Counted from the stretch's first letter, positions 9,220-18,372 are shown. The stretch is 64,000 nucleotides of DNA from Kitasatospora sp. GAS204B (GCF_029892155.1 NZ_JARZAG010000013.1:124001-188000); one strand, 5' to 3'. A program made the numbers and translations. The notes: generated from the sequence alone by a model not told the origin.

Positions 9220-10794
9220 ATGCTCCCTAGCCGCAGAACACCCGGCCCCCGACCAGCGCCGAACATCGGCAGGCGCCGAGCGCTCCGCGCCCTCCTGCTC
9301 GGTGCGGCCTCGGTGACCAGTGCCGGTCGGTCGTCAGCCTGGGCGCGTAGCAGGGACGCCCGGGCCGCGCCGCCGGATCGTGAGTTGCGCGGGGTGTGGA
9401 TCGCGTCGGTGGCGAACATCGACTGGCCGGCGGCGCCCGGGCTGTCCGCCGACCGGCTGCGCGCGGACTTCGTCGGCCAGTTGGACCACTGCCGGGCGAT
9501 CGGGCTGAACGCGGTCTTCGTGCAGATCCGGCCGACGGCCGACGCCTTCTGGCCCTCGCCGTTCGAACCGTGGTCCCAGTGGCTGACGGGAACTCAGGGA
9601 CAGGACCCGGGCTGGGATCCGCTGGCCTTCATGGTCGACGCCGCCCACGAGCGCGGCTTGGCGTTCCACGCCTGGTTCAACCCGTACCGGGTGGCGATCC
9701 AACCCGACCGTGCCAAGCTGCTGCCCAGCCACCCCGCACGGCGCCACCCGGACTGGACCGTGCGCTACGGCGGCGGGCTCTACTACAACCCCGGTGTTCC
9801 GGCGGCCCGCCGTTTCGTGGAGCGGGCCATGATGGACGCCGTCACGCGCTACGAGATCGACGGCGTCCACTTCGACGACTACTTCTACCCGTATCCCGTG
9901 GCGGGACAGGACTTCCCGGACGACGACGCGTTCGCCACCTACGGGGCGGAGTTCACGGACCGGGCCGCCTGGCGGCGGCACAACGTGGACCTGCTGGTCC
10001 GCGAGATGCGTGACCTGGTGCGGGCGGCACGCCCCGAAGCGGCTTTCGGCGTCAGCCCGTTCGGCGTCTGGCGCAACGTCCGCAGCGACCCGGCGGGCTC
10101 GGACACCTCGGCCCGGGCGGAGTCCTACGACGCCCTCTACGCGGACACCCGAAGTTGGATCCGCAACGGCTGGCTCGACTACGTCGCCCCGCAGTTGTAC
10201 TGGTACATCGGCTACGCCCCGGCCGATTACCGGGTGTTGGCCACGTGGTGGGCCGAGCAGACCGCCGGGACCGACACCCAACTCTGGATCGGCCAGGCCG
10301 TCTACCACGTGGGCGCGCCCGAGCAGCCGGCGCCCTGGCAGGACCCGGCCGAGCTCTCCCGGCACCTCGCGCTCGACGACGCGCTGCCGCAGATCGGCGG
10401 CACCATCCTGTTCAGCGCCACCGATGTCCGGGCGGACCGGCTCGGCGCGATCAGGAAGCTGGCGGCGGAGCACTGGCAACGGCCGGTGCTGGGCCCCCTG
10501 CTGCCCCGCCTCGCCACCGGGCCGGCGCCGAGCCGACCGACCGTCGGCCTGGCGTCCGACGATCAGGGCCGCGCACGATTGATGTTCCAGCACGCGGCCG
10601 GCGAGTCGCCGTTCCAGTACGCCGTCCACCGCTCCGACACCGCCACCGGCACGGCCGTCCTGATCGCCGTCGTCCCGGGTGGGACCGACTCCCTCGCCCT
10701 CCCCGGTGCCGGTCCCGCCTGGTACACGGTCGCCGCCGTCGATCGCGCCGGCCGGCTGGGCCAGACCAGCCCACCAGTCGCTCTGCCGAGCTGA
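9220..10794 (+). CDS. Secreted glycosyl hydrolase-like protein, GHL10 family (copy 1)
   Basis: A 524-residue protein from the ATG at 9220 (MLPSRRTPGPRPAPN). GRRRALRALLLGAASV is a twin-arginine-type signal (about residues 18-40). The body matches the glycosyl-hydrolase-like 10 (DUF187/FenI-type) family: ELRGVWIASVANIDWP, NAVFVQIRPTADAFWPSP, FHAWFNPYRVA, YEIDGVHFDDYFYPYP, FGVSPFGVWRN, YVAPQLYWYIGY, ending in a fibronectin-like strand-rich part (FQYAVHRSDTATG). Such proteins are thought to act on cell-wall or extracellular glycans; the substrate is not deducible. It converges with a paralogue at 10825-12435 that shares a near-identical block. An in-frame TTG at 9160 exists but lacks support. Confidence 0.9.
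   Translation: MLPSRRTPGPRPAPNIGRRRALRALLLGAASVTSAGRSSAWARSRDARAAPPDRELRGVWIASVANIDWPAAPGLSADRLRADFVGQLDHCRAIGLNAVFVQIRPTADAFWPSPFEPWSQWLTGTQGQDPGWDPLAFMVDAAHERGLAFHAWFNPYRVAIQPDRAKLLPSHPARRHPDWTVRYGGGLYYNPGVPAARRFVERAMMDAVTRYEIDGVHFDDYFYPYPVAGQDFPDDDAFATYGAEFTDRAAWRRHNVDLLVREMRDLVRAARPEAAFGVSPFGVWRNVRSDPAGSDTSARAESYDALYADTRSWIRNGWLDYVAPQLYWYIGYAPADYRVLATWWAEQTAGTDTQLWIGQAVYHVGAPEQPAPWQDPAELSRHLALDDALPQIGGTILFSATDVRADRLGAIRKLAAEHWQRPVLGPLLPRLATGPAPSRPTVGLASDDQGRARLMFQHAAGESPFQYAVHRSDTATGTAVLIAVVPGGTDSLALPGAGPAWYTVAAVDRAGRLGQTSPPVALPS
9528..9704 (+). repeat. Inverted near-identical block, arm 1
   Basis: This 177-base block in the first GHL10 gene is repeated in opposite orientation at 11942-12118 with only three differences seen by eye. 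It encodes TADAFWPSPFEPWSQWLTGT through FHAWFNP. The rest of the two genes is more diverged, so this segment was probably homogenised by gene conversion. Confidence 0.85.
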
Positions 10795-10824
10795 GTTGAC
10801 GTAGCATCAGGCCACGGAAGCTCC

Positions 10825-12435
10825 TCATCCGGGTAGCCACAGCGGTGTGCTGGTGGGACCTTCGCGGCCGGCCCGGTCGACGCTGGTGGCGGCGTACCAC
10901 GCACGTGGTGCGCCGGCCGGCGGGCGGTACTGGTCGACGGTGAGGGCCGGCAGCAGGGCGGTCAGCCGAGCGGGATCGGCCGGTGGGGTGGGTCCGGGGT
11001 CGCTGTCATAGCGGTAGACGGCGTACTGGAACGGCCGGGTGTTCCGCTCGGCCCGGGGGCACGGCGTGATCCGCAGGGCGTGCAGGTCGGCGGTGGGGCG
11101 CAGGATGGGTGGGCCGGGTGGGGCGGCGTGCGCGAGGCGGGGCAGCAGGGGGCCCAGCACCGGGCGCTGCCAGTGGTCGGCGGCGAGTCTCCTGATCGCG
11201 CCGATGCGGTCGACCTGGACGCTGCGGGCGCTGAAGAAGATGTCGCCGCCGATGGCGGGCAGGGTGGCGTTGACGGCGAGGTGGCGGGAGAGTTCGGCGG
11301 GGTCCTGCCAGGGGCCGGGGCGTTCGGGCGCGCCGGGGCGGGAGGCGGACTGGCCGATCCACAGCTGGGTGTCGGTGCCGGCGGTCTGCTCGGCCCACCA
11401 GGGCGCGAGGACCGCGTAGTCGGCGAGGTCGTAGCCGATGAACCAGTAGAGCTGGGGGGCGAGGTAGTCCACCCAGCCCTTGCGGGCCCAGCCGAGGGTG
11501 TCGGAGTACTGGCTGTCGTAGCTCTGCACGAGGGCGGTGGTGTCCGAGCCCGCCGGGTCGTCGCGGGCGTTGCGCCAGACGCCGAACGGGCTGACGCCGT
11601 AGACCGCTTCGGGGCGGGCCGCACGGACGAGGTCGCGCGTCTGGCGGACCATCAGGTCGATGTTGTTCCGCCGCCAGGCGGCGCGGTCGGTGAAGCCCTG
11701 ACCGTGGGCGGCGAACGCCGCCGCGTCGGGGAAGGCAAGCCGGCCCGCCGGATACGGGTAGAAGTAGTCGTCGAAGTGGACACCGTCGATGTCGTAGCGA
11801 CTGACGGCGTCCATGATCGCGCGCTGGACGAACTCGCGGACGGCGGGGATCCCGGGGTCGTAGTAGATCTCGCCGTTGTAGACGACCGCCCACTCGGGGC
11901 TGCGGCGGGCCGGGTGGCTGGGCAGCAGCTTGGCGCGGTCCGGTTGGATCGCCACCCGGAACGGGTTGAACCAGGCGTGGAAGGCCAAGCCGCGCTCGTG
12001 GGCGGCGTCGACCATGAAGGCCAGCGGATCCCAGCCCGGGTCCTGCCCCTGAGTTCCCGTCAGCCACTGGGACCACGGTTCGAACGGCGAGGGCCAGAAG
12101 GCGTCGGCCGTCGGCCGGACCTCCACGAAGACCGCGTTGAACCCGATCATCCGGGCCTGGTCGAGCAGTTCGACGAAATCGGCCCGCAGTTGCTCCGCGC
12201 TCAGGCCCCGGTGCCGCGGCCAGTCGATGTTGGCCAGGGACGCGATCCACAGCCCCCGCAACTGGCGCTTGCCGGCGCCGCCGGCGGCGGCCTCCTGCCC
12301 GAGCACTCCGCCGAGGCGGATAGCGGCGGCAGCGGTGTGCCCGGCGACGGCCTCAGTGACGGCCGCGGTGATCGCCGCCCCCAGCCCGGCCAGCACCGCC
12401 CGGCGACCGGAGTGGCGGACGTAGGGCAGATCCAC
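10825..12435 (-). CDS. Secreted glycosyl hydrolase-like protein, GHL10 family (copy 2)
   Basis: A 536-residue paralogue of the gene at 9220, on the opposite strand. The GTG at 12435 follows GGGAGGAGCAGCC, a strong ribosome site, and gives VDLPYVRHSGRRAVLAGLGA, a Tat-type signal; an open frame continues upstream but lacks support. Family motifs repeat: LRGLWIASLANIDWP, NAVFVEVRPTADAFWPSP, YDIDGVHFDDYFYPYP, YGVSPFGVWRN, YLAPQLYWFIGY, with a C-terminal strand-rich part FQYAVYRYDSDPG. The two genes converge with 30 bases between stops. Same inferred role on extracellular glycans; the C-terminal parts differ most. Confidence 0.9.
   Translation of the reverse strand: MDLPYVRHSGRRAVLAGLGAAITAAVTEAVAGHTAAAAIRLGGVLGQEAAAGGAGKRQLRGLWIASLANIDWPRHRGLSAEQLRADFVELLDQARMIGFNAVFVEVRPTADAFWPSPFEPWSQWLTGTQGQDPGWDPLAFMVDAAHERGLAFHAWFNPFRVAIQPDRAKLLPSHPARRSPEWAVVYNGEIYYDPGIPAVREFVQRAIMDAVSRYDIDGVHFDDYFYPYPAGRLAFPDAAAFAAHGQGFTDRAAWRRNNIDLMVRQTRDLVRAARPEAVYGVSPFGVWRNARDDPAGSDTTALVQSYDSQYSDTLGWARKGWVDYLAPQLYWFIGYDLADYAVLAPWWAEQTAGTDTQLWIGQSASRPGAPERPGPWQDPAELSRHLAVNATLPAIGGDIFFSARSVQVDRIGAIRRLAADHWQRPVLGPLLPRLAHAAPPGPPILRPTADLHALRITPCPRAERNTRPFQYAVYRYDSDPGPTPPADPARLTALLPALTVDQYRPPAGAPRAWYAATSVDRAGREGPTSTPLWLPG
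11942..12118 (-). repeat. Inverted near-identical block, arm 2
   Basis: Counterpart of 9528-9704 inside the second GHL10 gene, three mismatches by eye over 177 bases. The inverted arrangement could allow inversion of the roughly 2.2-kb interval by recombination. Confidence 0.85.
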
Positions 12436-12692
12436 CCGGCTGCTCCTCCCTGGAACGGGCCGCGCCAAGACTGGCCTGCCGGCGCTCACCAGGGCTATCC
12501 CCGCGCCTGCTCCGCCGCTCAACACCACGGGGGCCGAGGGGCACGGACGTTCACCGGAACGGGAGGAAAACACCGCCGAACGACCTAACACCTCCAGGCG
12601 CGGACCGGGCGGTGAACCACGCCGTCCGGCCGAGCCCGCCGAGGTGCTGCTCACCTGGCGGACCCGGCCGAGGGGGACGGCTACTACGGCTA

Positions 12693-13001
12693 CTACGGCA
12701 GCTTGACCGCCAGCACGTCGACCGGCACGATCTCCGGCTCCTGGGCGAGCAGCCGCGGGGCGGCGGCGAAGAGGGCCTTGGCGATCTCGCCCTGCACGTG
12801 GGCCTGGCGGCCCTCGTCGCTGCCGAAGGCGTCGAAGATGCCGAAGGTGGTGGGGCCCAGGCGCAACGCGAACCAGACGGTGGTGCCGGCCTCCGCCTGG
12901 GCCAGCGGAAGGGCGCCGGTCAGGAACTCGTTGAGTTCTTCGACGTGCTCGGGCTTGGCTTCCAGGCGGACGAGCAGACCGACGCGCGGGGTGGTGGTCA
13001 T
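12693..13001 (-). CDS. Antibiotic biosynthesis monooxygenase-fold protein
   Basis: A 102-residue ABM/EthD-like ferredoxin fold: MTTTPRVGLLVRLEAKPEHV, EELNEFLTGALPLAQAEAGT, TTFGIFDAFGSDEGRQAH, then AKALFAAAPRLLAQEPEIVPVDV. Such small dimers are cofactor-free oxygenases (quinol oxidation) or simple stress proteins; the size fits the family. The start (ATG after GGGAAACCCC) lies 98 bases from the divergent GlxA-type regulator gene, which may control it. Confidence 0.85.
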   Translation of the reverse strand: MTTTPRVGLLVRLEAKPEHVEELNEFLTGALPLAQAEAGTTVWFALRLGPTTFGIFDAFGSDEGRQAHVQGEIAKALFAAAPRLLAQEPEIVPVDVLAVKLP

Positions 13002-13099
13002 GGGGTTTCCCTTCGGGTACTGGCTGGTGTGATCAACCTATGAGCGCAGCCACCAGGCCCCCCAGTGGCGGATGCGACACATCCCTTACCGTTTCCGAC

Positions 13100-14071
13100 A
13101 TGAAGATATCGGTGCTGGTGGTCGATGGCGTCTTCGACTCGGGCCTTTCCTCGGTACTCGACGTCCTGCAGACCGCCAACGAGCTGCGCGGCGAGTTGCC
13201 CCAGCCACCGCCGGCCTGGGAGGTGACGCTGATCCGTCCGGACGCCACACCCGTGCGCACCGCCGCCGGACACGCGGTCACCGCGGTCACGCCCGCCGAG
13301 GCCGCCCCGCCCGAGCTGCTGATCGTGCCCGGGGTCGGCCACAAGCAGCCCGAACCGCTCGTCGCCTGGCTGGACGCGCCCGAGCGGCTGCCGGCCCGCG
13401 AACTGCTCGCAGCCGCCCACGCGGACGGCGTGCGGCTGGCCGCGGCCTGCACCGGCAGCTTCCTGCTGGCGGACAGCGGCGTGCTCAACGGTCGGCCGGC
13501 GACCACCAGTTGGTGGCTCGCGCCGGTCTTCCGGCGCCGCTATCCGCTGGTCGAGCTGGACGAGAGCCAGATGGTCACCCGGGCCGGTGGCATCACCACC
13601 GCCGGCGCCGCGATGGCCCACCTGGACCTCGCGCTGGCCCTGGTCCGCGACCGCAGCCCACTGCTGGCCGACCTCGCCGCCCGCTACCTGGTGGTCGACT
13701 CCCGTCCCACCCAGGCCAGTTACGCGATACCGGGGCACCTGGCCCGGACCGACCCGACCGTCGCCGCATACGAGCGCTGGGTCCGCGAGCACCTCGACCA
13801 GCCGTTGCGGATCGCTGACGCGGCCCGCGCGCTCGGCACCAGCGAACGCACCCTGCAGCGGGCCCTGGACCGGGTGCTCGGCGTCTCCCCGCTGCGCTTC
13901 GCCCAGCGGGTGCGCCTCGAACAGGCGGCCCACCTGCTGCGCACCACCGACCTGCCGACCGACACGGTGGCCCGCCGGGTCGGCTACGAGAACGCCAGCA
14001 CCCTCACCACCCTGCTGCGCGAGCGGCTGGACACCACCCCGGGCCGGCTCCGCCGCTCGGCCGGCGGCTGA
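13100..14071 (+). CDS. GlxA-type AraC regulator with DJ-1/PfpI domain
   Basis: A 323-residue regulator from the ATG at 13100 (MKISVLVVDGVFDSGLSSVL). Residues 1-170 are a DJ-1/PfpI class I amidotransferase-like domain with the elbow AACTGSFLLADSGVLNGR carrying the conserved cysteine. Residues about 215-320 are an AraC double helix-turn-helix (LDQPLRIADAARALGTSERT, RVGYENASTLTTLLRERL). Effector unknown. It diverges from the ABM monooxygenase gene, a likely target. Confidence 0.9.
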   Translation: MKISVLVVDGVFDSGLSSVLDVLQTANELRGELPQPPPAWEVTLIRPDATPVRTAAGHAVTAVTPAEAAPPELLIVPGVGHKQPEPLVAWLDAPERLPARELLAAAHADGVRLAAACTGSFLLADSGVLNGRPATTSWWLAPVFRRRYPLVELDESQMVTRAGGITTAGAAMAHLDLALALVRDRSPLLADLAARYLVVDSRPTQASYAIPGHLARTDPTVAAYERWVREHLDQPLRIADAARALGTSERTLQRALDRVLGVSPLRFAQRVRLEQAAHLLRTTDLPTDTVARRVGYENASTLTTLLRERLDTTPGRLRRSAGG

Positions 14072-14123
14072 CCCGGCCGAATCGGCCTGACAGAGCCCCG
14101 GCGGCTGCGCCAGGATGATCCCC

Positions 14124-15842
14124 ATGGCAGACGAGACCCTCACCCCGCGCCGGATCGCCGACGACTACGTGGCCCGGATGGTGGCCCACGACCCATCCAC
14201 CGCAGCCTGGTTGGGCGAACGAGTGCGGGAGGACCGGCAACCGGGGCTGTCGCCGGAGTGGTTCGAGGCGGGCGCCGAACTGGCCCGCGGCGCGCTGGCG
14301 GCGCTGGACGGGCTGCCGGTGCTGGACTGGGTGCCGGGACCGGACCAGCGGACGGTCCTCGGCGCAAAGGACCCGGTGGAGGCCGACTGCGCGCGCCTGC
14401 TCCGCGAGCGCCTGACGGCCGAGCTCGCCTGCCACGAGGCGGGCGACCACCTGCGGTCGGTCCGCGCGATCAACGCGCCGTTCCAGACGCTGCGGAACAT
14501 CTTCACGCTCTCGCCCACCGAGACGGACGCCGACTGGGCGAACGCGGCCGGCCGGCTGCGGGCGCTGCCGGGTGCGCTGGACGGCTACCGGCAGACGCTG
14601 CGCGCGGGAGTCGGGCGCGGGCTGCTCTCCGCCCCGCGCCAGGTCGACGCGGCGATCCGCCAACTGACCGCCTGGACCGGCGAGGACAGCGGCGGGCCCA
14701 GCTGGTTCACCGGCTTCGTCGCGGACGGGCCCGAGCGCCGGCGCGCCGAGCTGGACCGCGACGCACTCACGGCCACCGCCGCGATCGCGGAGTTCCGCGA
14801 CTGGCTGCGCACCGACTACGCCCCGCTGACCGTCGAGGTGCCGGACGCGGTCGGGCGGGAGACGTACCTGCGCTCCGCCCGCCGGGCCACCGGCGCCGAC
14901 CTGGACGTGGCCGAGGCGTACGAGTGGGCGTGGAGCGAGTTCCACCGCACGCTCGCCGAGATGCGGGTGGCGGCCGAGCAGGTGCTGCCGGGTGCCGGCG
15001 TGCTGGCGGCGATGAACCACCTGAACGAGCACGGCCACGTGGTCGAGGGCGAGGAGGGCATCCGGGCCTGGCTGCAGGAGCTGATGGAACGGGCGATCGA
15101 GGACCTGGACGGCACCCACTTCGACATCGCGGGGCCGCTGCGCCGGGTGGAGACCCACATCGCGCCGCCCGGCAGCTCGGTGGCCCCGCACTACTCGGGC
15201 CCCAGCCTCGACTTCAGCCGCCCGGGACGCACCTACCTGCCGGCCCTGGGCCGTACGGTCTTCCCGACCTGGCAGCTGGTCAGCACCTGGTACCACGAGG
15301 GCGTGCCAGGCCACCACCTGCAGCTGGCCCAGGCGGTGACGCTGCAGCACCGGCTGAGCCGCTACCAGGTGACCCTCGGCAAGATCAGCGCCAACGTCGA
15401 GGGCTGGGCGCTGTACGCCGAGCGGCTGATGGACGAGCTGGGCTTCCTCACCGACCCGGCGCACCGGCTCGGCTACCTGGACAAGCAGATGCTGCGGATC
15501 ATCCGGGTGATCATCGACATCGGCATGCACCTGCGGCTGGAGATCCCGGCCGACTCGCCGTTCCACCCGGGCGAGCGCTGGACCCCGGAGCTGGGCACCG
15601 CGTTCATGGCCGCCTACCACGGCAGCCCGGCCGCCCGTCGCCACGGCGAGATCGAGCGCTATCTCGGCTGGCCGGGCCAGGCGATCGGCTACAAGCTCGG
15701 CGAGCGGGCCTGGCTGCGCGGCCGCGAGCAGGCCCGGCGGCGGCAGGGCGCGGACTTCGACCTGAAGGCCTGGCACATGGCGGCGCTCTCCCAGGGCTCG
15801 CTCGGCCTGGACGACCTGGCGGCGAGCCTCGCCGTCCTCTGA
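14124..15842 (+). CDS. DUF885 family zinc peptidase-like protein
   Basis: A 572-residue protein started at the ATG at 14124 (MADETLTPRRIADDYVARMV) because AGGATG lies six bases before it; an ATG nine bases upstream has no room for a ribosome site. The DUF885 signature YHEGVPGHHLQ (near residue 395) supplies a zinc-binding HExxxHH-like motif, and ISANVEGWALYAERLMDELG provides the downstream glutamate. No signal peptide is seen. Family members are presumed metallo-carboxypeptidases, mostly uncharacterised. It follows the GlxA-type regulator by about 50 bases in the same direction. Confidence 0.9.
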   Translation: MADETLTPRRIADDYVARMVAHDPSTAAWLGERVREDRQPGLSPEWFEAGAELARGALAALDGLPVLDWVPGPDQRTVLGAKDPVEADCARLLRERLTAELACHEAGDHLRSVRAINAPFQTLRNIFTLSPTETDADWANAAGRLRALPGALDGYRQTLRAGVGRGLLSAPRQVDAAIRQLTAWTGEDSGGPSWFTGFVADGPERRRAELDRDALTATAAIAEFRDWLRTDYAPLTVEVPDAVGRETYLRSARRATGADLDVAEAYEWAWSEFHRTLAEMRVAAEQVLPGAGVLAAMNHLNEHGHVVEGEEGIRAWLQELMERAIEDLDGTHFDIAGPLRRVETHIAPPGSSVAPHYSGPSLDFSRPGRTYLPALGRTVFPTWQLVSTWYHEGVPGHHLQLAQAVTLQHRLSRYQVTLGKISANVEGWALYAERLMDELGFLTDPAHRLGYLDKQMLRIIRVIIDIGMHLRLEIPADSPFHPGERWTPELGTAFMAAYHGSPAARRHGEIERYLGWPGQAIGYKLGERAWLRGREQARRRQGADFDLKAWHMAALSQGSLGLDDLAASLAVL

Positions 15843-15916
15843 GCGGCGCGTCAGGAGCAGCCGAGCCGGGCGACAGGAGCGACTGAGCTTCCGTCAGCGC
15901 GAGCCGCCCGGCTCGC

Positions 15917-16501
15917 TCAGCGCAGCACGTCCTCGGTCTGCTCCAGGTAGTGCTCGAGCCGCTGCTGGTTCTCCACCACCCGCAGGCACAGGTGCCGCAG
16001 CGCGGTGAGGTCGGCGGGGGTGAACCCCTGGAACACCCCCGCCATCGCCCGCTGGGTCGGCAGCCGGAAGGTGTCGAGCCAGCCGCGGCCGGCCGGGGTG
16101 ATCCGGGTGAGCACCGAACGACGGTCGTGCGGGTCGGGGATCCGCTCGGCCAGGCCCTCCCGCTCCAACGTGTCGACCAGGCCGGTGACGTTGCGCGAGC
16201 TGACGTCGGCGGCCCGGGCGAGGTGGCCGATGCTCAGCGCCTCGCCGGTGGTGGCGCCCAGCCGGATCAGGATGTCCAGCGCCCCGGCGCTCAGGCCGCG
16301 CCCCTGGGCGCCCCGGGCGCGCAGCCGCTCCACGGCGTGCGTGGCGGCCCGGATCGCCGAGGCCGCCTCCAGCGCCAGGGTGTCGGTGCCGAGCGTGAAC
16401 TCGGCCAGCACGGTGCGGACTCGGGGATCGAAGAGGCAGTCGTCGGCGTCCTGTGCCAGGCCGCGCGCGGGTGGCTTGGCTGCGTTGTGTACCTGCTTCA
16501 T
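15917..16501 (-). CDS. MarR family transcriptional regulator
   Basis: A 194-residue winged-helix regulator, with a roughly 35-residue leader before the MarR domain. LSAGALDILIRLGATTGEAL, SIGHLARAADVSSRNVTGLV and the wing EREGLAERIPDPHDRRSVLT define it (about residues 65-145). The ATG at 16501 has no ribosome site; a promoter-like pair and a palindrome lie immediately upstream, so a leaderless or near-leaderless transcript is likely. The palindrome over the start codon suggests autorepression. Confidence 0.88.
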   Translation of the reverse strand: MKQVHNAAKPPARGLAQDADDCLFDPRVRTVLAEFTLGTDTLALEAASAIRAATHAVERLRARGAQGRGLSAGALDILIRLGATTGEALSIGHLARAADVSSRNVTGLVDTLEREGLAERIPDPHDRRSVLTRITPAGRGWLDTFRLPTQRAMAGVFQGFTPADLTALRHLCLRVVENQQRLEHYLEQTEDVLR

Positions 16502-16543
16502 AATGAAGCGTTACTTTATTAGCCTCATATGACGGTCCGTCAA
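16495..16543 (-). promoter_or_regulatory. Promoter and palindromic operator of the marR gene
   Basis: On the minus strand TTGACG (16543-16538) and TAATAA (16521-16516) are 16 bases apart. A perfect palindrome GCTTCAT-A-ATGAAGC (16495-16509) then covers the expected transcription start and the ATG itself. This is a classic arrangement for a MarR dimer repressing its own gene. The stretch is much more AT-rich than its surroundings. Confidence 0.6.
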
Positions 16544-16586
16544 GCCTTGCAGGTGAGAGCGTCGCCGACACTCTCGGTCACGGGCC

Positions 16587-17063
16587 TCACCCGGAGAAAC
16601 CGAAGGCCGTCTCCCCCTTGCAGGTCAGTGCCAGGGTGAGCCGCTCCTGGTTGGACGCGTCCAGTACGGGCAGCGCGTCCTGGGCGAACCAGGCCACCTC
16701 CAGCGACTCGTCGTCGTTCACCCGGGCCGTGCCACCCACCACCCGGCAGCGGAAGGTGAGTTCGAGGTAGCGGGTCTGGTCGCCGTTCGGGTAGGTGACG
16801 GGCGGCGAGACGGTGACCGAGGTGAGCAGCTCGGGCACCACCTCGACGCCGGTCTCCTCCAGGCACTCCCGCGCCGCCGCGTCGGCCGGCTGCTCGCCGG
16901 GGTCGATGATGCCGCCGGGAAGTGCCCAGGCCCTGGTGTCCGTGCGCCGGCCGAGCAGCACCCGGTCCTGGTCGTCCAGCGCCACCACGCAGGCGGCGGA
17001 GAGCCACAGCGGCCGGGTGCCCACCAGGCCACGCAGTTCGGCGAGAAAGGGAGGAATAGCCAT
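16587..17063 (-). CDS. NUDIX hydrolase
   Basis: A 158-residue pyrophosphohydrolase. The NUDIX box reads GGIIDPGEQPADAAARECLE followed by ETGVEV, matching Gx5Ex7REUxEExGU fully, so the metal site is intact. VVALDDQDRVLLGRRTDTRA precedes it and a strand-rich C-terminus (TYPNGDQTRYLELTFRCRVV) follows, as in ADP-ribose or (d)NTP-type hydrolases. Substrate cannot be assigned. It is a stand-alone gene on the minus strand. Confidence 0.93.
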   Translation of the reverse strand: MAIPPFLAELRGLVGTRPLWLSAACVVALDDQDRVLLGRRTDTRAWALPGGIIDPGEQPADAAARECLEETGVEVVPELLTSVTVSPPVTYPNGDQTRYLELTFRCRVVGGTARVNDDESLEVAWFAQDALPVLDASNQERLTLALTCKGETAFGFSG

Positions 17064-17274
17064 GCGCCGAGCGTAGCCGGGCCCGATCTGCCACAGTCCG
17101 CCTGCGACCTGCGACAGTCCGCGCGACGGAACCGCGGATCCCCGCCGGCCAGGTGGGCGGGCTGGTCTGCGGCGGGTCCGCGCGCCATAGTCTGGCGCCA
17201 GGTGTTCCGGTCAACTCCGCCGCACCGCAAGGGTGACGTGGACGCAGTCGCGGGCTCGGGGGAAGGGCGGCCAG

Positions 17275-17934
17275 ATGAACGTCGACGACTCGGAGTCGAT
17301 GCCGCCCCGGCCGGCGGAGCTGCCCTTGCTCGCGGGAGACGGCCGGGCGGAGGATGCGGCGCAACGGCTGCTCGGCCAGGAGCCCGAGGTGCTGGCCCGC
17401 TACCTGGCGGAACTGCGGGCCATCAACAGCCCGCTGGCCGCCGACCCCGAGGCCTGGCAGCAGTGCGTGGCGCAGGCCCGGCGGATCCTGCTGGACTGCG
17501 CGGTGAGCCTGGCCGAGGGCCGGGCGACGGTGACCGGCACCGAGATCGCCGACGTGGTGAACCAGAGCGGCGAGCGGGTCCGCCCCGGCCTGCACCTGAC
17601 GCACTCGATCCGGGCCGGGATGCTGCTGCTGGACATCATCCTCTCGGCGCTCGCCACCGCGGTCGCCGAGACCGATCCGGCCGGTGCAGCCGAGGCCCTG
17701 GCCCCGACCAACCGGGGCCGCCTGTCCGGCCGCGAGGTGGAGGTGCTCGGCTGCGCCGCCCGGGCGCTGAGCAACCGTCAGATCGCGGGCCGGCTCGGCA
17801 TCACCGAGGGCACCGTCAAGCGCCATCTGCGCAACATCTTCGGCAAGCTGGACGCGGTGTCGCGGATCGACGCGGTGAACAAGGCGGTCGAGCGCGAGCT
17901 GATCGCCCCACCAGGCCGGCGCGGCGGCGCCTGA
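17275..17934 (+). CDS. LuxR-type helix-turn-helix regulator
   Basis: A 219-residue protein from the ATG at 17275 (MNVDDSESMPPRPAEL), preceded by GGAAGGGCGG; the frame is open 14 codons further but without support. The first 150 residues are helical with no receiver-domain aspartates, so not a typical response regulator. The C-terminal GRLSGREVEVLGCAARALSN, RQIAGRLGITEGTVKRHLRN, IFGKLDAVSRIDAV is a LuxR/GerE HTH. Target genes unknown; neighbours are unrelated. Confidence 0.88.
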   Translation: MNVDDSESMPPRPAELPLLAGDGRAEDAAQRLLGQEPEVLARYLAELRAINSPLAADPEAWQQCVAQARRILLDCAVSLAEGRATVTGTEIADVVNQSGERVRPGLHLTHSIRAGMLLLDIILSALATAVAETDPAGAAEALAPTNRGRLSGREVEVLGCAARALSNRQIAGRLGITEGTVKRHLRNIFGKLDAVSRIDAVNKAVERELIAPPGRRGGA

Positions 17935-17970
17935 AGCCCGGCCGGCGCGGCAGTGCCCGAGGCCGGCCGC

Positions 17971-18372
17971 TCAGCCGCCCACCACCCCGCGCAGCACCAC
18001 GAACCGCACCACCGTCCCCACCGCGTTCGCGCCCACCAGCGCCGCCAGTTCCTCGCCCCGGGTGGCCTGCGGGTCGACCGCGGCCAGCGCCGCCAGCACG
18101 CCGCTGCTCAGCACCAGCCCGACCAGCAGCGCGAACCCGCCGCCGAGTTGGTGGCGCAGCACGCCCTGCCGACCGGTCACCCCGAAGGTGAAGCGCCGGT
18201 TGGCGGCCGTGTTCGCGACGCCGGCGACCACCTGCGCCGCCGCGTTGGCGAGCAACGCGGGGCAGAGCTGCCGCAACCCCAGGTAGAGCAGCAGGTAGGT
18301 CGCCGTCCCCAGCGTGCCGACCACCGTGAAGCTGGCCAGTTGGCGCACCAACCTGGCTCTTCCCGCCTCCAC
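17971..18372 (-). CDS. GtrA family membrane protein
   Basis: A 133-residue protein with four predicted membrane helices: LASFTVVGTLGTATYLLLYL, LLANAAAQVVAGVANTAANR, GGGFALLVGLVLSSGVLAAL and a last one near GANAVGTVVRFVVLR. The NTAANRRFTFG motif after helix 2 is the GtrA hallmark. GtrA proteins help move polyprenyl-linked sugars across the membrane. It lies alone, convergent with the LuxR-type gene. Confidence 0.92.
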   Translation of the reverse strand: MEAGRARLVRQLASFTVVGTLGTATYLLLYLGLRQLCPALLANAAAQVVAGVANTAANRRFTFGVTGRQGVLRHQLGGGFALLVGLVLSSGVLAALAAVDPQATRGEELAALVGANAVGTVVRFVVLRGVVGG

